In this document: in pieces, positions 20,872-59,093 of the stretch
How positions within the stretch are numbered: position 1 is the first letter of the stretch
Layout of the letters: every line of letters begins with the position of its first letter
NCBI GenBank assembly: GCA_945859605.1
Contig: OX243825.1
Coordinates: 28,338,412 to 28,402,411 of the forward strand
Source of the DNA: Lumbricus rubellus
Lineage: Eukaryota > Annelida > Clitellata > Crassiclitellata > Lumbricidae
Length of the DNA stretch: 64,000 nt
Direction: 5' to 3'
The notes under the pieces: generated by a model
Database searches by the model: none
Told to the model about the DNA's origin: nothing
Seen by the model: only the letters and a program-made list of their open reading frames with translations
Position numbers and translations under genes: made by a program

Positions 20872-23800
20872 TTAATTTGCGGCAACAATGTTGTGACATG
20901 ATAGGCATTTGAATGAGTTATTGGCATTGCAACCAGTAATGTGTTGTTTACAGTTGCTATCGCAAGCAAATATGATGCAATTTACAATGCAACGAGGTGG
21001 TTCTTCTCTAGTGTGGGATCTTCCATGCTGGCGAAGGTGGCCTATCTGTGAAAATGATTTGTAACACAAAATGCACTTGTATGATTTTTTGCCAGTGTGG
21101 GTTCGTGCATGGAGGTCCATATTAGCCTTACTTGTAAATGTAAATGTCTCCTGGCATATATTGCACTTGTATGATTTAACTTTGGTGTGGGTTCGTTTAT
21201 GGAGTTTCAAACTATTCTTCTCTGCAAATGCCTTATCGCACAAAATGCACTTGTATGATTCTTCGCCAGTGTGAGTAAGTGCATGGTGATCCAGATTAGT
21301 CTTACTTTCAAATGTCTCCTGGCATATATTGCACTTGTATGTTTTTTCTTTGGTGTGAGTTCTTTTATGGAGCTTCAAACTATTCTTTTTTGCAAATGTC
21401 TTATCGCACAAAATGCACTTGTATGATTTTGCACCAGTGTGAGTCAGTGCATGGTGATCCAGATTAGTCTGACTTTCAAATGTCTCCTGGCATATATTGC
21501 ACTTGTATGTTTTTTCTTTGGTGTGGGTTCTTTTATGGAGCTTCAAACTATTCTTCTTTGCAAATGTCTTATCGCACAAAATGCACTTGTATGATACTTC
21601 GCCAGTGTGAGTCAGTGCATGGTGATCCAGATTAGTCTTACTTTCAAATGTCTCCTGGCATATATTGCACTTGTATGTTTTTTCTTTGGTGTGGGTTCTT
21701 TTATGGAGCTTCAAACTATTCTTCTTTGCAAATGTCTTATCGCACAAAATACACTTGTATGATACTTCGCCAGTGTGAGTCAGTGCATGGTGATCCAGAT
21801 TAGTCTTACTTTCAAATATCTCCTGGCATATATTGCACTTGTATGATTTTTCTCTGGTGTGGATTTGGTTATGTTGCTTCAGACTATTCTTCTGTGCAAA
21901 TGTCTTATTGCACAAAATGCACTTGTATGATTCTTCGCCAGTGTGAGTCAGTGTATGGTGATCCAGATTAGTCTTACTTTCAAATGTCTCCTGGCATATA
22001 TTGCACTTGTATGTTTTTTCTCTGGTGTGGGTTCGTTTATGGCGCCTCAGACTATTCTTCTGTGCAAATGTCTTATCACACAAAATGCACTTGTATGATT
22101 TTTCACCAGGATGAGTGAGTGTATGGTGCTCCAGATTAGCTTTACTTGTAAATGTCTCCTGGCATATATTGCACATGTATGGCTTTTCGTCAGTGTGAGT
22201 CAGTGTATGGTGATCCAGATTAGCTTTACTTGTAAATGTCTCCTGGCATATATTGCACTTGTTTGTTTTTTCTCTGGTGTGGGTTCGTTTATGGCGCCTC
22301 AGACTATTCTTCTGTGCAAATGTCTTATCGCACAAAATGCACTTGTATGATTCTTCGCCAGAGTGAGTCAGTGTATGGTGATCCAGATTAGTCTTACTTG
22401 CAAATGTCTCCTGGCATATATTGCACTTGTATGATTTTTCTCTCTTATGGTTTCGTTTATGTTTTTTCAGACTATTCTTCTGTGCAAATGTCTTATCGCA
22501 CAAAATGCACTTGTATGATTTTTCACCAGGATGAGCCAGTGTATGGTGATCCAGATTAGCTTTGCTTGTAAATGTCTCCTGGCATATATTGCACATGTAT
22601 GGCTTTTCGTCAGTGTGAGTCAGTGTATGGTGATCCAGATTAGCTTTACTTGTAAATGTCTCCTGGCATATATTGCACATGTATGGCTTTTCGTCAGTGT
22701 GAGTCAGTGTATGGTGATCCAGATTAGTCTTACTTTCAAACGTCTCCTGGCATATATTGCACTTGAATGTTTTTTCTCTGGTGTGGGTTCGTTCATGGCA
22801 TTTCAGACTATTCTTCTGTGCAAAAGTCTTATTGCACAAAATGCACTTGTATGATTCTTCGCCAGTGTGAGTTCGTGCATGGTGATCCATATTAGCCTTA
22901 CTTGTAAATGTAAATGTCTCCTGGCATATATTGCACTTGTATGTTTTTTCTCTGGTGTGGGTTCGTTTATGGCATTTCAAACTATTCTTCTTTGCAAATG
23001 TATCCTGGCATATGTTGCACTTGTATGTCTTTTCACCAGTATGAGTCAGTGTATGGTGATCCAGATTAGCTTTGCTTGTAAATGTCTCCTGGCATATATT
23101 GCCCTTGTATGGTTTTTCACCACTGTGAGTCAGTGTATGGTGATCCAGATTAGTCTTACTTGCAAATGTCTCCTGGCATATATTGCACTTGTATGTTTTT
23201 TCTCTGGTGTGGGATCGTTTATGGCGCATCAATTTTTTTATCCGTGCAAATGTCTTATCGCACAAAATGCACTTGTATGATTCTTTGCCAGGATGAGCCA
23301 GTGTATGGTGATCCAGATTAGCCTTACTTGTAAATGTCTCCTGGCATATTTTGCACATGTATGGCTTTTCGTCAGTGTGAGTCAGTGTATGGTGATCCAG
23401 ATTAGTCTTACTCTCAAATGTCTTCTGGCATATATTGCACTTGTATGTTTTTTCTCTGGTGTGGGTTCGTGTATGGCATTTCAGACTATTCTCCTGTGCA
23501 AATGTCTTATCGCACAAAATGCACTTGTATGATTCTTCGCCAGTGTGGGTTCGTGCATGGTGATCCATATTAGCCTTACTTGTAAATGTAAATGTCTCCT
23601 GGCATATATTGCACTTGTATGTTTTTTCTCTGGTGTGGGTTCGTGTATGGCATTTCAGACTATTCTCCTGTGCAAATGTCTTATCGCACAAAATGCACTT
23701 GTATGATTCTTCGCCAGTGTGGGTTCGTGCATGGTGATCCATATTAGCCTTACTTGTAAATGTAAATGTCTCCTGGCATATATTGCACTTGTATGTTTTT

Positions 23801-24303
23801 TCTCTGGTGTGGGTTCGTTTATGGCATTTCAGACTATTCTTCTTTGCAAATGTATCCTGGCATATGTTGCACTTGTATGTCTTTTCACCAATGTGAGTCA
23901 GTGTATGGTGATCCAGATTAGTCTTACTTGCAAATGTCTCCTGGCATATATTGCACTTGCATGTTTGTTCTCTGGTGTGAGATCGTTTATGGCGCATCAA
24001 TTTCTTAATCCGTGCAAATGTCTTATCGCACAAAATGCACTTGTATAATTTTTCGCCAGTGTGGGTTCGTGCATGGAGGTCCAGAATATTCTTCTGTGCA
24101 AATGTCTCCTGGCATATATTGCATTTGTATGGCTTTTCTCCAGTGTGAATTCTTGAATGGGGATCTACAACATTCTCCGTTGAAAATGTCCTTGAGCATA
24201 AACATCCCTCATAAGTGTTTTCCTGAGACTGCATCCTTGTATGGCATTCGATGTCATAAATGTCTGAAAATTCACATAAATTGCATTCCTCATTCTCTAA
24301 CAC
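20872..24303 (-). CDS. ZNF4: 37-finger C2H2 protein, 1143 aa
   Basis: One uninterrupted frame from Met at 24303 (MLENEECNLCEF) to TAA at 20872. After about 57 residues of degenerate finger sequence come 37 finger units, then one degenerate unit. Most units alternate between type A (YKCNICQETF...SKTNLDHH) and type B (YKCILCDKTF...KKNSLKLH), so the effective DNA repeat is a dimer of 56 aa (168 bp). Finger 13 has its first Cys replaced by Gly (YKGNICQETF). Four type-A fingers carry an extra two residues (TFTFTSKANMDHH), giving C-X2-C-X14-H. Many linkers are TREKT or TGEES rather than TGEKP. It is probably nuclear and nucleic-acid binding. The C-terminal module of its paralogues is lost (see 20580-20871). 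No KRAB, BTB or ZAD domain. A frame this long and intact in such repetitive DNA argues for selection. Confidence 0.85.
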   Translation of the reverse strand: MLENEECNLCEFSDIYDIECHTRMQSQENTYEGCLCSRTFSTENVVDPHSRIHTGEKPYKCNICQETFAQKNILDLHARTHTGEKLYKCILCDKTFARIKKLMRHKRSHTREQTCKCNICQETFASKTNLDHHTLTHIGEKTYKCNICQDTFAKKNSLKCHKRTHTREKTYKCNICQETFTFTSKANMDHHARTHTGEESYKCILCDKTFAQENSLKCHTRTHTREKTYKCNICQETFTFTSKANMDHHARTHTGEESYKCILCDKTFAQENSLKCHTRTHTREKTYKCNICQKTFESKTNLDHHTLTHTDEKPYMCKICQETFTSKANLDHHTLAHPGKESYKCILCDKTFARIKKLMRHKRSHTREKTYKCNICQETFASKTNLDHHTLTHSGEKPYKGNICQETFTSKANLDHHTLTHTGEKTYKCNICQDTFAKKNSLKCHKRTHTREKTYKCNICQETFTFTSKANMDHHARTHTGEESYKCILCNKTFAQKNSLKCHERTHTREKTFKCNICQETFESKTNLDHHTLTHTDEKPYMCNICQETFTSKANLDHHTLTHTDEKPYMCNICQETFTSKANLDHHTLAHPGEKSYKCILCDKTFAQKNSLKKHKRNHKREKSYKCNICQETFASKTNLDHHTLTHSGEESYKCILCDKTFAQKNSLRRHKRTHTREKTNKCNICQETFTSKANLDHHTLTHTDEKPYMCNICQETFTSKANLEHHTLTHPGEKSYKCILCDKTFAQKNSLRRHKRTHTREKTYKCNICQETFESKTNLDHHTLTHTGEESYKCILCNKTFAQKNSLKQHNQIHTREKSYKCNICQEIFESKTNLDHHALTHTGEVSYKCILCDKTFAKKNSLKLHKRTHTKEKTYKCNICQETFESKTNLDHHALTHTGEVSYKCILCDKTFAKKNSLKLHKRTHTKEKTYKCNICQETFESQTNLDHHALTHTGAKSYKCILCDKTFAKKNSLKLHKRTHTKEKTYKCNICQETFESKTNLDHHALTHTGEESYKCILCDKAFAEKNSLKLHKRTHTKVKSYKCNICQETFTFTSKANMDLHARTHTGKKSYKCILCYKSFSQIGHLRQHGRSHTREEPPRCIVNCIIFACDSNCKQHITGCNANNSFKCLSCHNIVAAN

Positions 24304-24552
24304 AATATAAATCTGTTGTCATTTGATAATCACAAGTTCATCAATCCAGCGTCCATATATAAAAAAATTTGGATCAATAAAAGCTCTATTAAAAATATTC
24401 TGTCAATACAACATGACATTGTGAAACCCACTTCTACATAAACAAAACACTTAATCTAAACAGCCAATTTGCAATAAAAGACTCGAGTGTTGGCAAGATG
24501 CAACCTGGTACATGAGACGGACAAAAATTACATTGAAATAATAATTCATTCA
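24304..24552. other. Upstream flank of ZNF4
   Basis: AT-rich; the conserved NLCxxxFSDI-type finger start and one CATCAATCCAGC motif are nearby. No upstream exon recognised before the LINE. Confidence 0.4.
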
Positions 24553-25775
24553 TTCATTCATTCAGAGCATTTATATAGCGCCCCTTCAAAAAACTACTCA
24601 GAGGCGCTCCCAGCCCAACCACGAACAAAGAAAAAAGACTTTAGGGACCTGTAGAACGCAGCCGGATGGACCACAAGTAGTGAACGAAGCGAGAGCGGGA
24701 GGTCGTTCCAGACAGTAGGCCCCACGACCGAGAAAGCACGGCGCTGCTTAATAGCCAAGCGAGCCCGCGGGACCAGAAGCTCACCTTTAGACGAAGAGCG
24801 AAGTACACGACGCGCTGCAACGTCAGAGACTGGACAGCACAGATCACGTAAGTATGACGGAGCACAGCCAAGGACGCAGCGAGAGACCACAGCAGCAATG
24901 CGGTATGAGATCCGCTGGGACACAGGCAGCCAGTGCAGCACATCACGCATATAGGCAGAGACAGGCGCAAATTTAGGAAGCCGCCCAATAAGGCGAGCAG
25001 CTGAGCGCAAGACGCGATCAAGTCGCCCCAGAACCCCAAGGGGAAGACCAACAAGTAAGGAACAACAGTTGTCGATTCGACTTGTAACAAAGGCGTGGAC
25101 AAGGACGACGACCGCATCGTGAGAGAGAGAACGGGAGACCACCCGGAGCTGACAAAGCTGGTAATATGCACTCCTCGCAACCAAGTTCACATGCTGGGAC
25201 AGAGTAAGTTCAGAATCGAGGGTGAGACCCAGATCACGAACTGTGAGGGAAAAGGTGATATGAGGAAAGAGCAGAGCAAGTTGGGAAAGGTCAATACCCT
25301 GGAGTTGTCTACGGCCACCCAACCAAATAAATTGCGTTTTGGAGGGGTTTAAGAGTAGCCGATTGGAGGCCATCCAAAGAGAGAGGACATCCATATTCCT
25401 ACACATCTGGTTGACAGCGGCCACCGCATCAACCGAGTAGGTATGGATGTAGGCTTGCACATCATCGGCAAATAGCTGGTGCAGAAGGCCCTGAGATGTC
25501 AGTAAAGAGCAGATGTCAGCAGTATAAAGAAGATAGAGCAGTGGGCCCAAAACGGAACCCTGGGGCACCCCGAGAGGGGCAGGGACCCAAGCAGACCTGG
25601 ACGACCCAAGAACTACACAGTTAGAGCGGTCAGTTAAGAAGGATGTGAGCCAGTCAAGAGGCTGGTCCACTAAGCCGAAAGAAGTGGAGAGGCGCTGCAA
25701 GAGAATTGAGTGGTCCCCAGAGTCGAAGGCAGAGCTTACATCAAAAAGAGCAATAATATTAAAGGGAGTAATCAG
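24553..25775 (-). mobile_element. 5'-truncated L2/CR1-like LINE, reverse-transcriptase ORF largely open
   Basis: The minus frame begins inside the RT domain with FDVSSAFDSGDHSILLQRLS (motif A aspartate). It continues with GVPQGSVLGPLLYLLYTADI (motif B) and the catalytic FADD box, and an intact frame (25700-24594, 368 aa from an arbitrary start) runs to the C-terminus. SVVGPTVWNDLP near the end is typical of Jockey-superfamily L2/CR1-type LINEs. The last codons GWAGSASE and TAG run directly into a 3' tail TTGAAGGGGCGCTATA and a (GAAT)n microsatellite. The endonuclease and most N-terminal sequence are missing. The same tail ends the SINE family in this window. Confidence 0.9.
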
Positions 25776-25792
25776 TTATTGGAATTGAATTT

Positions 25793-26883
25793 GGTAAACA
25801 TGTATTTTAGCATCGTAAAATATTTAACATTGCATGTGTTTCAGTATTGGTAAAATACGAGTCAGGTTGATGAAAAGAATTCTTTCTAAATAGAAGTTGG
25901 AATGATGCAAAATAAATTTTAATTAATTAGAAGTGGGATTTATGAAGATATCTCGCTGAAATTGAAGCTGCATTGCTAAACAATAATTCTTAATTGAATA
26001 GAAGTTGTATTGATGAAAATAATTGCTGCCGAAATAGAAGCGGGAATAACACGAATTCTTGCTTAATCAGAATCTGGATCAATGAGAAGGATTTCAGCCA
26101 AACTATAAGTCGGATTGATTAAAAATAAAAATGCTGCAACGAGTGAATAATTTACGACGCTAAGATACACGTTTAATGTAATTTCTATTGAGATAGAAGA
26201 GGAATTAATTAAAATGTTCAATCTAGCTGATATTGAAGCTGGATTGATGAACAATAAGGCCTACCAAACAAAATGTTGTGTTTCCGGTAACAGAGCTAAA
26301 AAAATTGGGTAGGTAGGTCGGAAAATACTTTTATTTTGGTAAAATATTTAAATATTTTTATGCAGTGACTATCCGAAAAAGTATACCCACTGCTCTTTTT
26401 TGCACAACGGTACACGCTGCAACAAAGTACATGTTCTAAGCAAGTATAAACTGCCTGTTTCCCGACTGCCTGAAACTAAAACTGCTCTAGAAAACAGTCT
26501 TATTAATTTCATTTTGTTTACGTCTTTTCTGATATGTCAATACAAATGCTAAAAAGATTATTTTTACAAAAAAATCCAATTTTTTTAATTTATTTTTTTT
26601 ATAAATTTTTTTAACAAAATTATTTGAGTCACGGCAATAAAAAGGGGTCGGTCGGGTTACCGGAAACACAACATTTTTTTAGGCCTAATTTTTATTTAGA
26701 TAATTGTTATATTGATGAAAAATATTTGCTGACGAAATAGAAGCATGATTTATCAAACTAATTCTTGCCTAAAAAGAAGCTGGATCGATGAAAGGGATTT
26801 TCGCCAAACTAGAAGTTGGATTAATTAAAAATAACAATGCTGCAGCGAGCGAATAATTTACGATACTAAAATACAGGTTTACC
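25793..26883. repeat. Composite repeat bounded by GGTAAAC..TATTTTAGC inverted ends
   Basis: The left end GGTAAACATGTATTTTAGCA and the right end (reverse complement GGTAAACCTGTATTTTAGTA) form inverted repeats of about 30 bp. The interior is reversed CCAGCTTC minisatellite, interrupted by a PIF-like MITE. No target duplication was found, so the pairing of ends is tentative. Similar ends occur near 26138-26176, 28350-28385, 29952 and 30785-30815. Confidence 0.45.
26258..26685. mobile_element. PIF/Harbinger-like MITE, copy 1 (428 bp)
   Basis: Flanked by the 3-bp TAA target (26255-26257, 26686-26688). Ends GGCCTA...TAGGCC, with an inner TGTTGTGTTTCCGGTAAC and its reverse complement. The interior is very A/T-rich with long homopolymers. 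TAA targets and GGCC-type ends fit PIF/Harbinger. It has no transposase. Related copies at 34595 and 35213. Confidence 0.85.
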
Positions 26884-26910
26884 CGACTTGCATTGCAACA
26901 GTCTCATGAA

Positions 26911-27056
26911 CAGGGTGAGAATTGCCGGGGGGGTTGGGGGGGTTCAACCCCCCCAGTCTTTCTTAGAGCCCCATGTTAAAGTATGTTTTTCATACCCCAA
27001 TTTCAAGTTTAACATAGGCCAACCCCCCCAGTTATTTTTCCACAATTCTCATACTG
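26911..27056 (-). mobile_element. 146-bp hAT-like MITE, copy 2 (reversed)
   Basis: Perfect CTCATGAA duplication (26903-26910, 27057-27064). Ends CAGGGTGAGAATTG and CAATTCTCATACTG, in the opposite orientation to 17620-17762. Confidence 0.9.
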
Positions 27057-27203
27057 CTCATGAATACAGCTTCTTCTTAGAAGTTAGAGGAACAGCAAAG
27101 AATTTCTTTCAGCAATACAACTTCTGTTTAGGCAGACAATTATATATTGGTAAAAACATGTAATATTTAGCAAAATTAATCTATATTGGCGATTAAGAAT
27201 ATT

Positions 27204-28336
27204 CATTCATTCATGCATTTCAAAAATTTATATAGCGCCTCTTCAAGAAATCTACTCAGAGGCGCTCCCAGCCCAGCCACAGCTAAAAAAATAGGTTTTG
27301 AGCAACTTATAAAAAGCAGGTGAATTCAGCCTATGCATAAGTCGCAAGTTTAGTGGGAGGCCATTCCAGATAGCAGGACCCACATTAGAAAAGACTCGGT
27401 GCTGTCTTGTAGAAGTGCAAGCTCGAGGAACCAAAAGCTCCCTCGTTGTAGCAGAGCGAAGAGCTCGACGGGCTGCAAGGTCAGAGACAGGTCGACAACG
27501 GCTAGACAGGTATGATGGAGCAAAATCAATAAGGCATCGCCAGACAAATGCAGCAACTCAGTAGGAGATACGCTGTGAAACAGGGAGCCAGTGAAGAACG
27601 TCACGCATATAGGCAGAGACGGGGGCGTATTTAGGAATGCGGCCAATGAGGTGAGCAGCCGAACGAAGGACTCGTTCAAGGCGCCCAATAAGTCCAAGTG
27701 GCGGACCCACGAGTATCGAACTGCAGTAATCAATTCTACTGGTGACAAAGGTATGGACAAGTGTCAGAGTAGCACTATGAGAGAGGGATTTTGAGACAAT
27801 TCGGAGTTGCTGAAGATGCTTTGAGAAACTGAGCTATTGATCCAAAGTAATTCCAAGGTCTCGCACTGTGAGAGAGAGAAGGATATATCAGGAAAAGTTG
27901 CTGCTAGTAAGTGCAGGTCAATGGATGCCAATTGCCTGCGAGTACCAAACCAGATGAATTGAGTTTTGGAGGGATTTAGTAATAAACGATTAGATGCCAT
28001 ACGTGATGAGAGAGTACCAATGGCATTGGACATTAAAGATACAATGGACACTGCATCAGTGGCAAGGCAGTGAGCGTAGGCCCACACGTCGTCAGCATAG
28101 AGTTGGTGCAGGAGGCCGTGTTGTAGTTGTATGCAGACAACAAGAAACCAATACCAGCTGTATAGAGAACGTAAAGTAAAGGGCCTAATACTGAACCCTG
28201 TGTCACACCAAAAGGGGCTGCGACCCAACATGACCTGGAGGCACCCAATACCACACAGTTAGTGCGCCCAGACAGAAAAAACGAAGCCATTCTAAAGGAG
28301 CGCCAGCTAGGCCAAATGTAATAGAAAGACGAATAA
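27204..28336 (-). mobile_element. Second L2/CR1-like LINE copy, frame-broken
   Basis: Same family as 24553-25775. It shows FLSGRTNCVVLGASRSCW, VTQGSVLGPLLYVLYTA, ADDVWAY, KTQFIWFGTRRQLASIDL and SNVGPAIWNGLPLNLR, and ends CGWAGSASE before the shared tail and (ATTC)n. It is split over at least four frames by indels, so it is inactive. The 5' end is truncated near a GCTGCAACGAGC repeat end. Confidence 0.87.
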
Positions 28337-29100
28337 TAATGCTGCAACGAGCCATTCACTAAATACGCTAAAATACACTTTTACCTTAAATGGAACGACG
28401 ACCGAGTAGATTACCCCATTCTAAATAGTTTGAAATGCCTCACGAAAACTAAATGTAGTAATGATAAATCAGGACCGACGAGAATTTTATCGAGGTCCCT
28501 CACGTGCAATTCTTGAAAATGGCGCTCAAGAGCATAAAAGACTATACAACAAATGGAAGTAGGATTATATTGCATTAATCCCTCTTGCGTTTGACTGCTA
28601 TAATTAACAATAATGACATTATTTTTATGTGGGCCGCACCACGGCCATACCGCTACAACTTTACAAGGGCGCCTGTACGTTCCATGCTCTCACAATCGTA
28701 AGCTTAATAATGATCTGCACAAAAAGTAATCAAATTTCGACTCAATTAAAAAAGTTCAACTAGAATTTGAGCACAGAGTTAGAGTCTAAGGTCTAAGGTT
28801 TAGAGCTAGAAAAATTAGTTCGTGTGCGATTTAGAAAAAGCAAAATAGCTATTTTTCAAACTTGTTGACAACTGTCTATAATTATCTGAATAAAATGTTG
28901 ACTAAATATTATTAATTATAATGTAGTAAAATGTCATCAGATGACTATAGAATAATGATGATGATGTTGACGACGACGACGATGACGGCCAGCATGCAAT
29001 ACAATAGGTCTATAATAGTGCTATAAATAGACCGATGTGGACGTCATAATTATTCATTTATTTTGCATACGTACATTTTTGTCGAGCCCCCCACCCTAAA
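28337..29100. other. Spacer upstream of the F-BAR gene
   Basis: AT-rich with a short GAC/GAT microsatellite (about 28955-28990) and a CTTTACAAGGGCGCCTG segment (about 28660) that resembles CGTTACAAGGGCGCCTC at about 54866, so a low-copy repeat may be present. No gene. Confidence 0.4.
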
Positions 29101-29345
29101 CTTAAAGTCACTTTTTTAGGCACTCGTATAATTCCGAGTCTCCAACTCAACTGATCTTCCGTCTTCAAACGCTCGGCCTAAAACGCCACCACCTTAACAG
29201 CAACTCTGCCACCTCTGATTCTTCGGTACCCAGACTACGATCACCTTGGACTACTATTTTGGACACAGTCCTCGTAAATAAGCTGGTGCCCCGGACTTGG
29301 CTTGCGAGTGGCGCTCTAAAAACATGGCGATTACAATAATAAATT
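29101..29345 (+). repeat. Interspersed repeat tail (AATAAGCTGGTGCCCC family), copy 1
   Basis: Shares AATAAGCTGGTGCCCC, CTTGGCTT and a GAGTGGCGCTCTAAAAACAT-like end with 53790-53985. The arrangement resembles the 3' end of a LINE or SINE but cannot be classified here. It lies about 180 bp upstream of the first coding exon of the F-BAR gene. Confidence 0.5.
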
Positions 29346-29525
29346 AAGTTAGTGATAAACTTGATGAAATTATAGCGCTACACAAATTGTTCTAAGTCTA
29401 TGTTGATGACGCCATGTTTGATTGCAGTTCTGTACATCAAGTAGGTCAGAGTTGGTAATGATGTTTTCGGTTAAATGACATTTATTTTAATTGAGATAAT
29501 TTGTAAGTTTCTGGATTAAACAGCC

Positions 29526-56715
<27,190 letters not shown>

Positions 56716-56783
56716 ATCTACGCCAACGAAAGAAGTAGAAATCATCTTTTAGAGCGGGACTCGATCTACGAGGTGCTGGCATC

Positions 56784-56809
56784 GGGGGTGGGGGTGTGGG
56801 GAGGGGGGG
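56784..56809 (+). other. G-quadruplex-capable run just after the F-BAR stop
   Basis: G-runs of 5, 5, 4 and 7 separated by T, TGT and A, beginning 68 nt after the stop. The RNA would meet the usual four-tract quadruplex rule. Confidence 0.7.
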
Positions 56810-57050
56810 TGGCGTGCGATAACCTCGATATTCCACGCATTGCAGTACAACGAAAGATGTCTGAACTGTATTTATTGCATGGATGACATCTTGTTCGCAT
56901 CTAGGTCTGAGTATATTCTATTATGTTGTAGACTGTGTATGTACTGATACTGCATCGTCTTTTATATGCAGTCTTGGTCTAGCTGTGAAGCACTGTCATG
57001 TACAGTGCTACTATGCCGCACTATACAATATGTTAATATCTGATAGTCAT

Positions 57051-57403
57051 TTATAGCATAGGGATGTATGATTTGACATCTTTGTGTGGTTTATACGCGT
57101 GACTGGTTGAACTTGCAAAGTATCGAACAAAGATAGATTACTAAACAATACACATTTCATGCCAAACAAAATGCTGATCTGATGTGGTTTGCTTGGTAAG
57201 CAGTGTTACTGTGGTCGATCTTATTGACCAAGTAATTTGCTTTTCTCATATGCAAAATGTGGAGTTTTGTAGACTTTGGTAAACAATGTGTAGGAGCTGT
57301 GTACTGTACAGCGTCGTAGATTTATGTTATTTGGGTTTTTTGCGTTGCAGCAAGTAGCGTAGTAGATTGTGTTGGTTGGTTTTGGTTGGAAAGAGAACTT
57401 CAA
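57051..57403 (+). repeat. Diverged duplicate segment, copy 1
   Basis: Shares ordered words with 59094-59402: GACTGGTTGAACTT, AAAATGCTG, CAGTGTTACYGTGGTCGAT, TTTTCTCATAT and GGAGCTGTGTA. Same orientation, about 2.04 kb apart. Confidence 0.75.
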
Positions 57404-58059
57404 TCGTCTTCAGAAAGCAAAAAGAAAGGTGTGCATTTGAACAAACTGTGTGCTGGAATGAGGTTGTTGGAGAACGAATTGTACATTAGAACAAATTGTG
57501 CATTGGAGGTAGATGTTATTTCGGTGAAGGTGTTGGTGCATTTGTAAATCTTTTGAATAGCCTTTTAGCTTTGAAGGAGGTAGAGACAGATTTAAGTAAT
57601 TTGTAGCCTTTTTCTCTTTCGACCTATAGGGCTGTTGCTGTATTGAAATGTTGCCCAGAGTGTTCAGTTTAGGTTGGTTACTTGGTTAAAGCTAAAAGTC
57701 CTTTGTGCTGTTTCTAGATTAGTGATTTTGTGGCAAAAATGTATATATGGTGAGTAAAGGATGTGGCTTAAAAGTTTATTTGGGGGGGGTAAGTCTTCAG
57801 GGAGTTGCAGTAATGGGATGACAAGGATTATTCATCTGCTTTTTGATTCATCAAATTCTTTGAGGATAAAGATTTCAAGCTGTGTCTGTATGCGCTGCGG
57901 GGTCTTGTTAAAATGCATGGTTAATTGGTTATGATAAGTGCACACTTAATATTAATAGATCTTCAGATGAAAAGAGATTGTTGACACTTGGATTAGTTTG
58001 CAGTTTTATTATCTGTGTTGGAGGGAGAATGGTGCTATTTAACAGGAGGACTTAAAAAC

Positions 58060-58146
58060 TATTCTGTTTGGCCGTTCTGGAGTCGGGAGCGCCTCTGAGT
58101 AGTTTCCTTGAAGAGGCGCTATATAAATACTTGAATGAATGAATGA
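58060..58146 (+). mobile_element. LINE 3'-tail fragment
   Basis: GTCGGGAGCGCCTCTGAGTA then CTTGAAGAGGCGCTATATAA and (GAAT)n, the same 3' end as the LINE at 24553. Confidence 0.8.
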
Positions 58147-58723
58147 GTGTTTGCTCGTGATGTTGTTCAAATGTGAATTCTAATGAGAAGTTCATTGCAT
58201 TGAGATATGCATTGGTATAAATTGTGCATTTATATAAGTTAAGTGCATTTATGCAAGATGCGTGTGTGAACAAGATGTGCAGTTGGGCAGAATTAACTTT
58301 CAATTGGGCAAATCTCATCAGTTGCTGTAAGGTTTGTACGGAGATGAGATTTCTTTGTGCACAGTCGTAGTATTTGGTGGCCTTCGCAGCCTTCCGCTTT
58401 GTTTGCGTTTCCCGCTTTTAAGTATAATTAATTGATTGTGCGTAATTAGTCGAGATTAGTTCGGTGTTTTTTTTATCTGCGCTGTGTACAATTCCTCATT
58501 TCAGAGCTTTTAGACGAAGTTACAATGTTTCACAGTTCCAACTTGCATTCAGTGTTTTTCGCTTAAATCAATTTTGTGCTCTTTAGAGAATAATTGTCTA
58601 GAAAGACTGCGTATAAATATCTGACGAAGAATTGTGTTTGCGTTTTTTTGCTGAATGTTTCATGCAGTGTTGCTGATATCCCTAACTGAATTGCTGTCCC
58701 TTGCAAGTTTTACATGGCTGTTG

Positions 58724-58729
58724 AATAAA
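58724..58729 (+). terminator. Candidate poly(A) signal AATAAA
   Basis: In CTGTTGAATAAATTTATGTT, followed by T/G-rich sequence (TGTTTGCTTGTTTCTTTCC), about 2.0 kb after the F-BAR stop. Confidence 0.35.
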
Positions 58730-59093
58730 TTTATGTTTGCTTGTTTCTTTCCATGTTTTGCTGTCACTGTTGACGTAAAAGTAAATGTATAACGTCTTGA
58801 CGGTTTAATTGATGTGGCTTTTCCTTTCCTTGTTTCTGAGATTTTTTTATCTTTACGCGACTTTTCAAAGTTTGGGGAGTCGCTGCATTTGTACTTACTG
58901 TTGCCAGTTTTATTTTTTGGGGCATTGTTCTGATAGGGGGTTGGGGAGGGGAGACATTTTTCTGTGGGAGTGACTTGTCTTCTGAAGGATTGTTTTATGA
59001 GATTTTTTGATGAAAGTGTTTTGTGAAGGGATTGCTTTCAATTGTAGATGTTCACTGTTCAAGAAATTTCTAGTCCACTTTCCGGTTTGCTCT

